This document shows positions 51,667 to 59,884 of a DNA stretch of 64,000 nucleotides, piece after piece. The first letter of the stretch is position 1. The number at the start of each line of letters is the position of its first letter. Made by a program: the position numbers and the translations under genes. The notes under the pieces were generated by a model. The model saw only the letters and a list, made by a program, of their open reading frames with translations. It ran no database searches and was not told the origin of the DNA. Source of the DNA: Ructibacterium sp965146665 (GTDB taxonomy: Bacteria; Bacillota; Clostridia; Monoglobales; Monoglobaceae); contig CBCTHE010000007.1 of the NCBI GenBank assembly GCA_965146665.1, positions 62,001 to 126,000 on the forward strand, given 5' to 3'.

Positions 51667-52530
51667 TTACAGAAGTGCGGAGATCAGAGCGGATACGCTG
51701 TCTGCGGAAACCGACTCATCCGGCATGACCGCATAGCTGACGCCGTCTTTTTCCCAGGTGATGACAGAATAAGCGCCGCCGCTGCCCTTCAGGGTGATGT
51801 TCTGACCATTGATCTGGGTTTTCTGAACATCCTCATAGACCGTATAGTCGCCGGTGATGTCGCCCTCTGCTTTTGCCGCGCGGTAAATGATCCGGGCCTC
51901 CCCGCCGCCGTAGACAAAGTGCAGCAGTCCGCCGGTGATGACAAAGCTGTCAGACAGAGAGAGACCGCCAAGGGTTTCCGGTGCCTTGACTGAAAGCTTC
52001 GCGGCTTTCATGGCCTCCGCCGCGCTGGCGTAGGAGACCATGGGATTCGGGATCTCGACATTGCCCTGTGTACCGGAGCCCGCTTCTTCAGGCGCGCTGA
52101 TAGAGATGGCGCTGTCCTTGACGGCGACGGCGCCCTGACCCAGAAGCAGGTCAAACAGAGAAGCGGGAACATAAGTCAAGTCCTGAATAAGCTGAGGCGC
52201 GGCGCCGAGGGCCATGGGGGCAGACATGCCGATCAAGGCGGAACTTGCCTTGTAATAGCTGTCAGAGCCAAGGGTGAGCGCAGTCTTCACAACGCCGTTG
52301 TCCAGACCGACAGCCTGAGACGCCTCGTTCCAGGTGACAGTAAAGCCAAGGGCCTCCGCTGTCTGCCGGACCGGGATCATGATGACGCCGCTCTCCTGGT
52401 ACACCTGACAGCTGACGGCGCTCTCGCCGTTCAGAGTCACGGTATAGTCTGCGGGCTCGGCTGCAAATATCGGCAGGAAGGAGGCGGTCAAAGCCGCCGC
52501 GCTCAAGATGGATATCATTTGTTTTTTCAT
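51667..52530 (-). CDS. Secreted protein with stalk domain and anti-sigma-like C-terminal domain
   Basis: 287 residues with signal peptide (cleavage near IFAAEP). A copper-amine-oxidase N-terminal-type stalk domain follows (YTVTLNGES ... MIPVRQTAEALGFTVTW ... LTYVPASLFDLLLG). The last 120 residues (EARIIYRAA ... DITGDYTVYEDV ... AYSVITWEKDGVSYAV) match the C-terminal domain of the neighbouring anti-sigma protein. Shared extracytoplasmic domains suggest that the secreted protein competes with or reports to the anti-sigma sensor. AAGGAG lies 8 bases before the ATG at 52530; the frame extends further upstream but only with non-signal-like residues. Confidence 0.82.
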   Translation of the reverse strand: MKKQMISILSAAALTASFLPIFAAEPADYTVTLNGESAVSCQVYQESGVIMIPVRQTAEALGFTVTWNEASQAVGLDNGVVKTALTLGSDSYYKASSALIGMSAPMALGAAPQLIQDLTYVPASLFDLLLGQGAVAVKDSAISISAPEEAGSGTQGNVEIPNPMVSYASAAEAMKAAKLSVKAPETLGGLSLSDSFVITGGLLHFVYGGGEARIIYRAAKAEGDITGDYTVYEDVQKTQINGQNITLKGSGGAYSVITWEKDGVSYAVMPDESVSADSVSALISALL

Positions 52531-52629
52531 AGCGAACAACTCCTTTTTTGATTTGGTTTTCACTTATAAAACCATTCAAAAGGAAGAAATGTTGCAAAAA
52601 AGATAAAAATATTTTCATTTTTCTCATGC

Positions 52630-52658
52630 AGTGTATCACAGGAGATGTGCCGTGTCAA
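52630..52658 (-). promoter_or_regulatory. Promoter of the secreted stalk-domain protein
   Basis: On the minus strand TTGACA (52653-52658) and TACACT (52630-52635) are 17 bases apart, giving a leader of about 90 nt. Confidence 0.75.
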
Positions 52659-52698
52659 GCTATGGCCGGAACCTCCGCGTTATCGCCTTGAAACCAAA

Positions 52699-52740
52699 GA
52701 AAAAATCCCGGAAAGGAAGAAATTCCGCTCCGGGATTTTA
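52699..52740 (-). terminator. Rho-independent terminator of the rnf operon
   Basis: On the minus strand AAAATCCCGGA and TCCGGGATTTTT form a stem around a 16-base loop, with a T run. It lies about 35 bases beyond the rnfB stop. Confidence 0.8.
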
Positions 52741-52773
52741 CTCTGCCAATTTTTCTGTATCCGCAAATTTTTG

Positions 52774-53706
52774 CTACGCTTGCTTTTTGGGCTCTGTGTT
52801 CATTTCCTCGTCTGTTTTCTCCGCGGCCACGGCACTGCTGGTTTTGGTGCCGGCCGTGTTCACCGCCGCTGTCTTTACAGCCGGCTTGGGCGGTATAACA
52901 AAATGCGCGCCCAGATGATCCACATGATTGATGGCGTGCTGGGGACATTTTTTGGCGCAGATGCCGCAGTTGACACATTTCAGCGGGTCAATGGCCGCAA
53001 GGTTGTCCTGAACAGTAATGGCCTCTTTTGGACAGCTTTTGGCGCAGATGCCGCATCCGATACAGCCCACCTGGCAGTCGTGCCGGGTGACCTTGCCTTT
53101 TTCCACTGATTTACAGGTAATGGTATACTTGCTTTTGGCGGGGAGAATCTTAATGATCTTTTTGGGACATTCTGCCGCGCAGGCGCCGCAGGCAACGCAT
53201 TTTTCCACATCCACCACAGCCACCCCCGTGTCCACGGAGATGGCGTCGAACTTGCAGACTTTCACACAGGAGCCCAGGCCCAGACAGCCGTGGGGACACA
53301 TCTTCTCGCCGCCGCCCAGCCGGGCCGCGCTGTGGCAGTCCCGGGGCCCGTCAAAGATATATTTTTGGACTGCCCGCTCCGGATTTCCATTGCACAGGAC
53401 CCGTGCCACCATCTTTTCTTTGACCTCGTTCTCCACGCCCAGAATCTCAGCGACCCGGGCCGCGACGGCCTCGCCGCCCACCGGACACATGTTGGCCCGG
53501 ACGCCGCCCTTAACCAGGGCGTTGGCATAGGCGCTGCAGCCCGCAAAACCGCAGCCGCCGCAGTTGGCGCCGGGAAGCGCGTCCAGAATTTTCGGCACCC
53601 GGTCGTCCACCTTCACCGCAAATATTTTTGACGCGATGCCGAGCAGTGCGCCGAACAGAAGCCCCATTCCGCCGATAATCAGGATAGGGGTTAAAATATG
53701 ACTCAT
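52774..53706 (-). CDS. rnfB: Rnf complex subunit RnfB (polyferredoxin)
   Basis: 310 residues. One membrane helix at residues about 5-27, then the four-Cys cluster C49, C52, C57, C74 (GANCGGCGFAGC ... MCP), then several 4Fe-4S ferredoxin motifs (CVACGACAAECP, CIGCGICAKSCP, CVNCGICAKKCP). It is the electron entry point from reduced ferredoxin in the ferredoxin:NAD oxidoreductase that pumps Na+ or H+. A charged Ala/Lys-rich tail of about 45 residues ends the protein. Last gene of the operon, 15 bases after rnfA. Confidence 0.95.
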   Translation of the reverse strand: MSHILTPILIIGGMGLLFGALLGIASKIFAVKVDDRVPKILDALPGANCGGCGFAGCSAYANALVKGGVRANMCPVGGEAVAARVAEILGVENEVKEKMVARVLCNGNPERAVQKYIFDGPRDCHSAARLGGGEKMCPHGCLGLGSCVKVCKFDAISVDTGVAVVDVEKCVACGACAAECPKKIIKILPAKSKYTITCKSVEKGKVTRHDCQVGCIGCGICAKSCPKEAITVQDNLAAIDPLKCVNCGICAKKCPQHAINHVDHLGAHFVIPPKPAVKTAAVNTAGTKTSSAVAAEKTDEEMNTEPKKQA

Positions 53707-53721
53707 TGGAAGAACCCTCCT

Positions 53722-54318
53722 TTATTGAAAGCTGAGCCCGGAAAAGCCCAGAAACGCGATTGACAGCAAGGCCGCTGTGACCAGGACAATGGGCATGCCT
53801 TTGAGAAAGGCGGGAATATCCGCGCCCTCCAGCCGTTCCCGGACCCCGGCAAACAGGACGATGGCTACCGTGAAGCCGATCGCGGCCGAGGTGCCATAGG
53901 TCAGGGATTTCAAAAAGCTCATTTCCGTGCCGCCGAACTTGCTTACGTTCTGAATGGCCACGCCCAGAACCGCGCAGTTGGTGGTAATCAGGGGCAGGTA
54001 CACGCCCAGGGAGTTATACAGCCCCGGTACGGCCTTTTGCAGGAACATCTCCACAAACTGGACCAGAACCGCAATGACCAGAATAAAGGCAATGGTCTGG
54101 AGGTATTCGATATGAAACCGGACCAGCAGGTATTCCTGCACCACCCAGGTGATGGCCGAGGCGCAGAGCATGACAAAGATCACGGCAAAGCCCATGCCGG
54201 CCGCTGTCTCCACCTTCTTGGAGACGCCCAGGAAGGGACAGATGCCCAGAAACTGCACCAGGACAAAGTTGTTGATCAGGATTGCCCCGATGCTGATAAT
54301 CAATAGATCACGAATCAT
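53722..54318 (-). CDS. rnfA: Rnf complex membrane subunit RnfA
   Basis: 198 residues with six membrane helices and the typical N-terminus (NNFVLVQFLGICPFLGVSKK) holding the cysteine that with RnfE co-ordinates a membrane-buried iron-sulfur centre. It overlaps rnfE by 11 bases. Confidence 0.95.
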   Translation of the reverse strand: MIRDLLIISIGAILINNFVLVQFLGICPFLGVSKKVETAAGMGFAVIFVMLCASAITWVVQEYLLVRFHIEYLQTIAFILVIAVLVQFVEMFLQKAVPGLYNSLGVYLPLITTNCAVLGVAIQNVSKFGGTEMSFLKSLTYGTSAAIGFTVAIVLFAGVRERLEGADIPAFLKGMPIVLVTAALLSIAFLGFSGLSFQ

Positions 54319-54937
54319 GGTTTACGCCCTCCTTTGCTTTCTTTCTCCTGCCTGCAATGCCGTTGATGATTGCCAGCAGGATTCCTAGGGTCAGGAACGC
54401 GCCCGGCGGCAGGATCATGATGGAGACCGGCTGGAACCCGTCCCCAAACAGCGGGATGCCCGCAAAGGTGCCCGCCCCCAGAATCTCGCGCACAGCGGCA
54501 ATCAGAATCAGCGCACAGGTAAAGCCCAGACCCATGCCCAGACCGTCCATGGCCGAATGCCCCACGCTGTTTTTGGAGGCAAAGGCCTCCGCGCGGCCGA
54601 GAATGATACAGTTGACCACGATCAGCGGAATGTATATGCCCAGACTCCCCGCGAGGGCGGGGACATAGGCGTTCATCAGCATCTGGACAATGGTGACAAA
54701 GCCCGCGATAATAACGATATACGAAGCGATCCGGATTTTGTTGGGAATAAAATTCCGGAGCAGGGAGATGACCATGTTAGAGCAGATCAGCACCGCTGTG
54801 GTGGAAAGCCCCATGCCGATGGCGTTGGTCACGCCCGTTGTCACCGCCAGCGTGGGACACATGCCCAAAAGCAGGACAAAGGTGGGATTTTCGGTGAGCA
54901 GTCCGTTTAAAAAAGTTTTCCAGGATGACTGTTTCAT
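54308..54937 (-). CDS. rnfE: Rnf complex membrane subunit RnfE
   Basis: 209 residues, six membrane helices, N-terminal signature NPTFVLLLGMCPTLAVTT with the conserved cysteine, and paralogous in fold to RnfA. The start overlaps the rnfG stop by four bases; the C-terminus has a short basic cytoplasmic tail (GRRKKAKEG). Confidence 0.95.
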   Translation of the reverse strand: MKQSSWKTFLNGLLTENPTFVLLLGMCPTLAVTTGVTNAIGMGLSTTAVLICSNMVISLLRNFIPNKIRIASYIVIIAGFVTIVQMLMNAYVPALAGSLGIYIPLIVVNCIILGRAEAFASKNSVGHSAMDGLGMGLGFTCALILIAAVREILGAGTFAGIPLFGDGFQPVSIMILPPGAFLTLGILLAIINGIAGRRKKAKEGVNHDS

Positions 54938-55527
54938 GCGTTTTGTCCCCCTTTCTGCGCGGCTGTGCCGGATTTGGCCGCGGCCTCTGCCGCCTCCAGC
55001 GCGGCATTGACCGCCTTGGTCACCGCCTTGGAGGTGATGGTTGCGCCGGAAATCGCCTCAATCTCATTACCGGCCGGCGCGCTGTTTTTGATGACCTGTA
55101 CGCCGCCGGAAAGACCGCTGTACTGGTCAATGAACTTCGGTTCTGTGGATTTTGCGCCCAGGCCCGGCGTTTCGCTCATACTCATGACCTTGGCCTGCTT
55201 GACCTTCAGATCAGCCGTAATTCCGACCATGACGCTGATGTCGCCGCCATAGCCCTCTGAACAGACTGTGCTGACCACATAGCCGCCGCCTCCGGCCCGG
55301 TAAATGGAGTCAAGCCTGACGCCGGTTTCGGATGGGGTAAAGCCCTCAGATGAGAGCTGGTCAAAGGAGCTGGCCTCCGGCAGAACCTCGGCCATGGCCG
55401 CCTCAAAGGTCTTTTGGTTGTTGGCGGCGATAATGGGTTCTGTCACAAGGTTCACGCCTGCCAGCAGTGCGGCCACAATGCCGCAGATGAGCAGGAGCTT
55501 GACAGTAAGGGTTGTAATTTCTTTCAT
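54934..55527 (-). CDS. rnfG: Rnf complex FMN-binding subunit RnfG
   Basis: 197 residues. One N-terminal membrane helix (LTVKLLLICGIVAALLAG) and an extracytoplasmic FMN-binding domain with the flavinylation motif SGATITSKAV near residue 160; FMN is attached to the Thr by ApbE. The gene lies 3 bases after rnfD. Confidence 0.95.
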   Translation of the reverse strand: MKEITTLTVKLLLICGIVAALLAGVNLVTEPIIAANNQKTFEAAMAEVLPEASSFDQLSSEGFTPSETGVRLDSIYRAGGGGYVVSTVCSEGYGGDISVMVGITADLKVKQAKVMSMSETPGLGAKSTEPKFIDQYSGLSGGVQVIKNSAPAGNEIEAISGATITSKAVTKAVNAALEAAEAAAKSGTAAQKGGQNA

Positions 55528-55530
55528 AAA

Positions 55531-56520
55531 CTATGCCGCCTCCTTTTTCTGAAATCTGGAAGTACCATAGCGGCGGGGCGCCGTCACCTTGTCAATAAGC
55601 GGGGTGGCGACGTTCATCAGCAGAATGGAATAGGAGACCCCTTCCGGATAGCCGCCCCAGATGCGGATCAATACCGTGATGATACCACAGCCGATCCCAA
55701 AGATGACCTGTCCCTTTGGCGTAAACGGCGTGGTGGCATAATCCGTGGCCATAAAGAACGCGCCCAGCATCAGCCCGCCGGACAGGATCTGATAGAGCCA
55801 GTCGCCGGAAAAAAGGCCGTTCTGGCCGCCGAAGGCCCAGGTGCCGAGGGCGACGGTGGCGATAAAGGCCACCGGCACCCGGAGGCGGATCACGCCGCAG
55901 GCCAGCAGCCAGCCCGCGCCCAGCAGGATGGCAAGGGCGGAGGTTTCACCGATACAGCCCCCGGTATTGCCCAGAAAAAGGCTCAGGCAGGAGGGAAGCT
56001 GTCCGGCGCCGCTGGCATAGGCCGCCAGCGGGGTTGCGGAGGTGACCACATCCGCGGTGCGGAAAAGGGGAATGCTGGTCCCCGGCTCCGGCCAGGTGGT
56101 CATTGCCAAGGCCCAGGAGGCCAGCAGGAAGGCCCGCGCCCCAAGGGCGGGGTTCATGAAATTATGCCCCAGACCGCCAAAAAACTGCTTAACAATGATG
56201 ATCGCAAAGAATGAGCCGATCACGGGCATCCAAAGGGGGATGCCCGCCGGCAGGTTAAAGGCCAGCAGCATGCCCGTGACCACGGCACTCAGATCCGACA
56301 CGGTCACAGGCTTTTTGAGGATTCTCTGCCACAGGCCCTCAAAGACGACACAGGACACCACACAGATCAGAGTGACGATCAGGGCGCGGTATCCGAACAC
56401 AAGACACCCCGCAAGCAATGCCGGAAGCAGGGCGATGATCACGTTCAGCATAATGCGCTGGATCGAGTCCTTGCCGGCAATGTGCGGAGCATGTGATACG
56501 ATCAGTTTTTCTCCCATCAT
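55531..56520 (-). CDS. rnfD: Rnf complex membrane subunit RnfD
   Basis: 329 residues with about ten membrane helices. The covalent FMN site is the Thr in VVTSATPLAAY (about residue 164). The GGLGHNFMNPALGARAF segment is typical of NqrB/RnfD. It lies 18 bases after rnfC. Confidence 0.95.
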   Translation of the reverse strand: MMGEKLIVSHAPHIAGKDSIQRIMLNVIIALLPALLAGCLVFGYRALIVTLICVVSCVVFEGLWQRILKKPVTVSDLSAVVTGMLLAFNLPAGIPLWMPVIGSFFAIIIVKQFFGGLGHNFMNPALGARAFLLASWALAMTTWPEPGTSIPLFRTADVVTSATPLAAYASGAGQLPSCLSLFLGNTGGCIGETSALAILLGAGWLLACGVIRLRVPVAFIATVALGTWAFGGQNGLFSGDWLYQILSGGLMLGAFFMATDYATTPFTPKGQVIFGIGCGIITVLIRIWGGYPEGVSYSILLMNVATPLIDKVTAPRRYGTSRFQKKEAA

Positions 56521-56538
56521 GAAAACATACTCCTTTCC

Positions 56539-57867
56539 CTATTTTGCCTTTGTCTGGGCGTTTCGCATTTTGACCTTCGCAACCTTGATCTGCTGTACCT
56601 GCCGCCGTTTGGACGGACAGACAAAGGCGCAGCTGCCGCATTCGATACAGTCGGAAATGTGCAGTTTTTCCAGCGCGTCAAAGTTGTCAGCCCGGGACAT
56701 TTTATCCAAAAGATTGGGCTGGAGGTTCATGGGACAGACATACAGGCATTTGGCACAGCGGACACAGGGAAGCTCCTGTTCCAGACTGGCCGCCCTTTCC
56801 CCGAAGGCCAGTATGCCGGAGGTTCCCTTGATCACAGGAACGTCCAGATTCGGCACGGCCATGCCCATCATCGGTCCGCCCATGAGCACCTTTTTCGGCT
56901 CCTGGGAAAATCCCCCGGATTGTTCCAGTATGTAGGAGAACGGCGTTCCGGTCCGCACCCGGTAGTTCATGGGATTTTTCAGGGCGTCGCCGCCGATGGT
57001 GACGATTCGCTGCATCAGGGGCTGGTTTCTGACCACCGCCCGCATGATTGAGGCGCTGGTGTCAATGTTGGACACGATACAGCCCACCTGCCAGGGCAGC
57101 TGGCCCGGCTTCACCTTGCGTCCGGTGATGGCGCTGATCAGCTGTTTTTCAGCGCCCTGGGGGTATTTTGTCCGTAGGGACACCACATGGATGACAGCAT
57201 CCTTAAAATGTTCGGCCGCGGCCTTCATGTTGGCAATGGCGTCCGGCTTGTTGTCCTCAATTCCAATATAGCCCTCTGTCAGTCCGAAGATCCGGAGCAT
57301 AACCGCCAGACCGGTGAGGATGTCCTCCGGGGTTTCCAGCATGGCCCGGTGGTCCGAGGTCAGATAGGGCTCGCACTCCGCCCCGTTTATGATCACATGG
57401 TCAATCTTTGCCGTATCCGGGGGGGAGAGCTTGACATGGGTCGGGAACGTCGCGCCGCCCATACCCACAATGCCCGCCTCCTGAATCAGGCCGATAAGCT
57501 CCTTGGGGGAGAGCTTTTTGTAATCCCGTTCCGGCTGGAGCAGACAGGGATCCGGCGTGTCCTGGCCGTCGTTTTCAATGACAATGCTTTCTGCGCAGGA
57601 GCCGTTGGGATGCAGACGCTTTTCAATGGTCTTTACCTTTCCGGACACAGACGCGTGTATATTGGCCGAAACAAAGCCGTCCGCCGCCGCAATTTTTTGG
57701 CCCATCCGCACGGTATCGCCTGTTTTGACACAGGGGACAGCGGGTGCGCCGATATGCTGTGACAGGGGATAGATCAGTACCTCCGGCGGCTTGAGATCGA
57801 CAATGGGCTTCGCGCTGGTCGCGCCCTTTTGGCTGTTGGGGTGTACGCCGCCCCGAAATGTTCTCAT
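56539..57867 (-). CDS. rnfC: Rnf complex NADH-binding subunit RnfC
   Basis: 442 residues, first gene of the operon. A Gly-rich nucleotide/flavin region (GMGGATFPTHVKL) lies in the centre, a SLBB-like region follows, and two 4Fe-4S motifs are near the C-terminus (CVRCAKCLYVCP and CIECGSCAFVCP). It passes electrons to NAD+ on the cytoplasmic face. AAGGAGG precedes the ATG, and a consensus promoter lies about 100 bases upstream. Confidence 0.95.
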   Translation of the reverse strand: MRTFRGGVHPNSQKGATSAKPIVDLKPPEVLIYPLSQHIGAPAVPCVKTGDTVRMGQKIAAADGFVSANIHASVSGKVKTIEKRLHPNGSCAESIVIENDGQDTPDPCLLQPERDYKKLSPKELIGLIQEAGIVGMGGATFPTHVKLSPPDTAKIDHVIINGAECEPYLTSDHRAMLETPEDILTGLAVMLRIFGLTEGYIGIEDNKPDAIANMKAAAEHFKDAVIHVVSLRTKYPQGAEKQLISAITGRKVKPGQLPWQVGCIVSNIDTSASIMRAVVRNQPLMQRIVTIGGDALKNPMNYRVRTGTPFSYILEQSGGFSQEPKKVLMGGPMMGMAVPNLDVPVIKGTSGILAFGERAASLEQELPCVRCAKCLYVCPMNLQPNLLDKMSRADNFDALEKLHISDCIECGSCAFVCPSKRRQVQQIKVAKVKMRNAQTKAK

Positions 57868-57972
57868 GACATTTCCTCCTTTATCTTGGAATCCTGACCC
57901 CGGAACGCTCCGTTCAAAGTGTTAATTTTTTGACGAAAAAACCGGTTTCAGTCTTATGCACACACAGATTAA

Positions 57973-58001
57973 AGTATACCGTTCTGACCCGGATTTGTCA
58001 A
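57973..58001 (-). promoter_or_regulatory. Promoter of the rnf operon
   Basis: On the minus strand TTGACA (57996-58001) and TATACT (57973-57978) are 17 bases apart, a near-consensus promoter suited to a highly expressed energy complex. The leader is about 100 nt. Confidence 0.8.
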
Positions 58002-58063
58002 GGAAAAACGGGCAGAAGAAATCGTTAATTTTATGTCAGGGACAGGGGCTTTCCTCTGGCATT

Positions 58064-58095
58064 GAAAAAAGAAAAATGCCCCGGAAAAGGGGCGT
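58064..58095 (-). terminator. Rho-independent terminator after zinc-ribbon gene
   Basis: On the minus strand CGCCCC-TTTTCC-GGGGCA is followed by TTTTTCTTTTTT, about 60 bases beyond the stop of the zinc-ribbon gene. Confidence 0.75.
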
Positions 58096-58155
58096 TTGCG
58101 CGCGCAGTCCATACGGACCCAAAACCATGGTCCGCAGCCGGGACCTGCAGGGGCC

Positions 58156-58368
58156 TCAGCTGCCAATGAGAAAGTCCAGAATGTTCATTCCGGCCGAGGT
58201 CTCCGCGCTGTAAAGCTCGGTGTATCCGCAGCGGTCACAGATGATGGTGATGAATTTTTTGTTCTGGATGTCGAACAGCTTTGCGAAGTTCCCGCCGGTG
58301 GCCTGGAACTGGTCTGAGACATACCGCTGGCATCCGCATTTGGGACAGATGTACTGTTTTGTTTCCAT
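58156..58368 (-). CDS. Small zinc-ribbon protein (DUF2082-type)
   Basis: 70 residues with two CxxC pairs, CPKCGC near residue 8 and CDRCGYTELY near residue 44, separated by a strand region GGNFAKLFDIQNKKF. This is the arrangement of the small Zn-ribbon (DUF2082-type) proteins, predicted nucleic-acid or protein binders of unknown function. AAAAAGGAGG-type ribosome site precedes the ATG. It lies between rnf and the alcohol dehydrogenase gene on the same strand, with its own terminator. Confidence 0.8.
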   Translation of the reverse strand: METKQYICPKCGCQRYVSDQFQATGGNFAKLFDIQNKKFITIICDRCGYTELYSAETSAGMNILDFLIGS

Positions 58369-58424
58369 GTCAATCCTCCTTTTTGGGCTGTAAAATCACA
58401 TTTTGTCAAATTTTTGAAGGCGTA

Positions 58425-59615
58425 CTACAGCGCCAGCTTTAAAATGGCCAGCACATCGGCGCGGTCCAGCTTTTTCAGGCCGCCCAGTGTGCGGGGACCG
58501 CCAAGGGGCGCGGTGACAGCCGCGGAAGCCAGCTCCTCCAGCCGGGCGCCGTCAATGCCGAGCGCCGGCAGGGTCACAGGCAGGCCAAGCTCCAGAAAGA
58601 ATTCAGTCAGCTTTTGGATGCCTTCCATGGCCACATCTCCGGTATCACGCAGAGCGCCGGATACGCCCATGACGTTGACGGCGAACTGGGCGAACATGGA
58701 CAGATGCTCCGGCGCGGTGTATTTCATCCAGGCCGGCGTGACAACGGCCAGACCTGCGCCGTGGGCAATGTCATAGGCAGCGCTGAGCTCGTGCTCAATC
58801 CGGTGGCTGGCCCAGTCCTCTTCCCTGCCAAGACCCAGCAGGCCGTTGTGGGCCAGGGCGCCGGCAAAACCCAGTTCTGACCATGCGGAAAGGTCATGCG
58901 CGTCCTGAAGGAGACGCCGGGCGTTTTGGAGGATTGCCCGGAGAATCCCCTCGCACATGCCGTCTGTCACATCCGTGTGCGGGGTGTTGGTGAAATAGCG
59001 TTCCATGATATGGCTCATCATGTCACATACGCCGTTTGCCATCTGTGACCTGGGGAGGGAGAGGAAGACCTCCGGGTCAATCACGCTGAAGACGGGCCGG
59101 TTAAGCCGGTGGTTCCGGCCGAGCTTTCGCCCGGTTTTTTCGTCGTCGGTGATAACGGTGCTGACGCTGGATTCACTGCCCGAGGCGGGCAGCGTCAGAA
59201 TGGCCGCCACGGGAAGGGCCGCCTCCGGGTCGGCCGCGCCGGTGTAAAAATCCCAGACGTCGTCCTGGGCCATGGAGCCGAGGGCAATGGCTTTTGCGGA
59301 GTCAATGACGCTTCCGCCGCCCACAGCCAGGATCATGGTCACATGCTCCCGTCGGCAGAGGGAGATGCCCTCCCGGACCAGGGAGAGGCGGGGATTGGGC
59401 TGGACGCCGCCCAGCTCTGTATAGGCGATACCGGCCTCTTTTAATGAAGCGGTGACGTCGGCATAGACGCCGTTTTTCCGGATGCTCCCGCCGCCGTAGT
59501 GGAGGAGGAGCTTTTCCCCTTTTGCCAGATACGGCGCCAGCAGGCAGCCGATCTCCCGGCGGCGGCCCGGACCAAAGACCAGGCGGGTGGAGTTTTCATA
59601 TTCAAATGGAAGCAT
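58425..59615 (-). CDS. Iron-containing alcohol dehydrogenase (butanol-dehydrogenase-like)
   Basis: 396 residues of the group III, iron-dependent alcohol dehydrogenases. The NAD(P) site includes YGGGSIRKNGVY and ILAVGGGSVIDSAKAIA; metal-site histidines lie in MMSHIMERYF, SHRIEHELSA and DIAHGAGLAVVTP. The sequence is of the BdhA/YqdH type, reducing aldehydes such as butanal with NAD(P)H. ATG at 59615 follows AGAAGGGA; the frame continues upstream without similarity. A consensus-like promoter sits 45 bases away. It would re-oxidise NADH formed during sugar-acid fermentation. Confidence 0.92.
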   Translation of the reverse strand: MLPFEYENSTRLVFGPGRRREIGCLLAPYLAKGEKLLLHYGGGSIRKNGVYADVTASLKEAGIAYTELGGVQPNPRLSLVREGISLCRREHVTMILAVGGGSVIDSAKAIALGSMAQDDVWDFYTGAADPEAALPVAAILTLPASGSESSVSTVITDDEKTGRKLGRNHRLNRPVFSVIDPEVFLSLPRSQMANGVCDMMSHIMERYFTNTPHTDVTDGMCEGILRAILQNARRLLQDAHDLSAWSELGFAGALAHNGLLGLGREEDWASHRIEHELSAAYDIAHGAGLAVVTPAWMKYTAPEHLSMFAQFAVNVMGVSGALRDTGDVAMEGIQKLTEFFLELGLPVTLPALGIDGARLEELASAAVTAPLGGPRTLGGLKKLDRADVLAILKLAL

Positions 59616-59658
59616 GACAGTCCCTTCTTTCTTTATCAGCTGATTTGACTTCAGGAGT

Positions 59659-59687
59659 ATCGTAACACAAGCCGGGACCGGTGTCAA
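59659..59687 (-). promoter_or_regulatory. Promoter of the iron alcohol dehydrogenase gene
   Basis: On the minus strand TTGACA (59682-59687) and TACGAT (59659-59664) are separated by 17 bases. Confidence 0.7.
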
Positions 59688-59816
59688 TTCCATTTTAACC
59701 GGCTGGAAAAAAACGGTGCGGAGAGGGGATGCGGCGGGGTTTGGACCCGATGGGGAAATGTGTCGAAACAACGAATTTGATGAACAAAACACCGTATTTA
59801 TTGGCGGAAATTGTGC

Positions 59817-59845
59817 TAGACTTCAAAAAGCATCTGTAGTATAAT
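59817..59845 (+). promoter_or_regulatory. Promoter of the antiporter gene
   Basis: TAGACT (59817-59822) and TATAAT (59840-59845) are separated by 17 bases, 40 bases before the start codon. Confidence 0.65.
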
Positions 59846-59884
59846 AGTTCAGGTTTGAAACGAGACAGAAAGAGGGAAAAAGGA

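Noticed and set aside
54037..57762. Several plus-strand frames across the rnf operon
   Set aside because: All six Rnf subunits are intact on the minus strand with tight spacing and overlaps.
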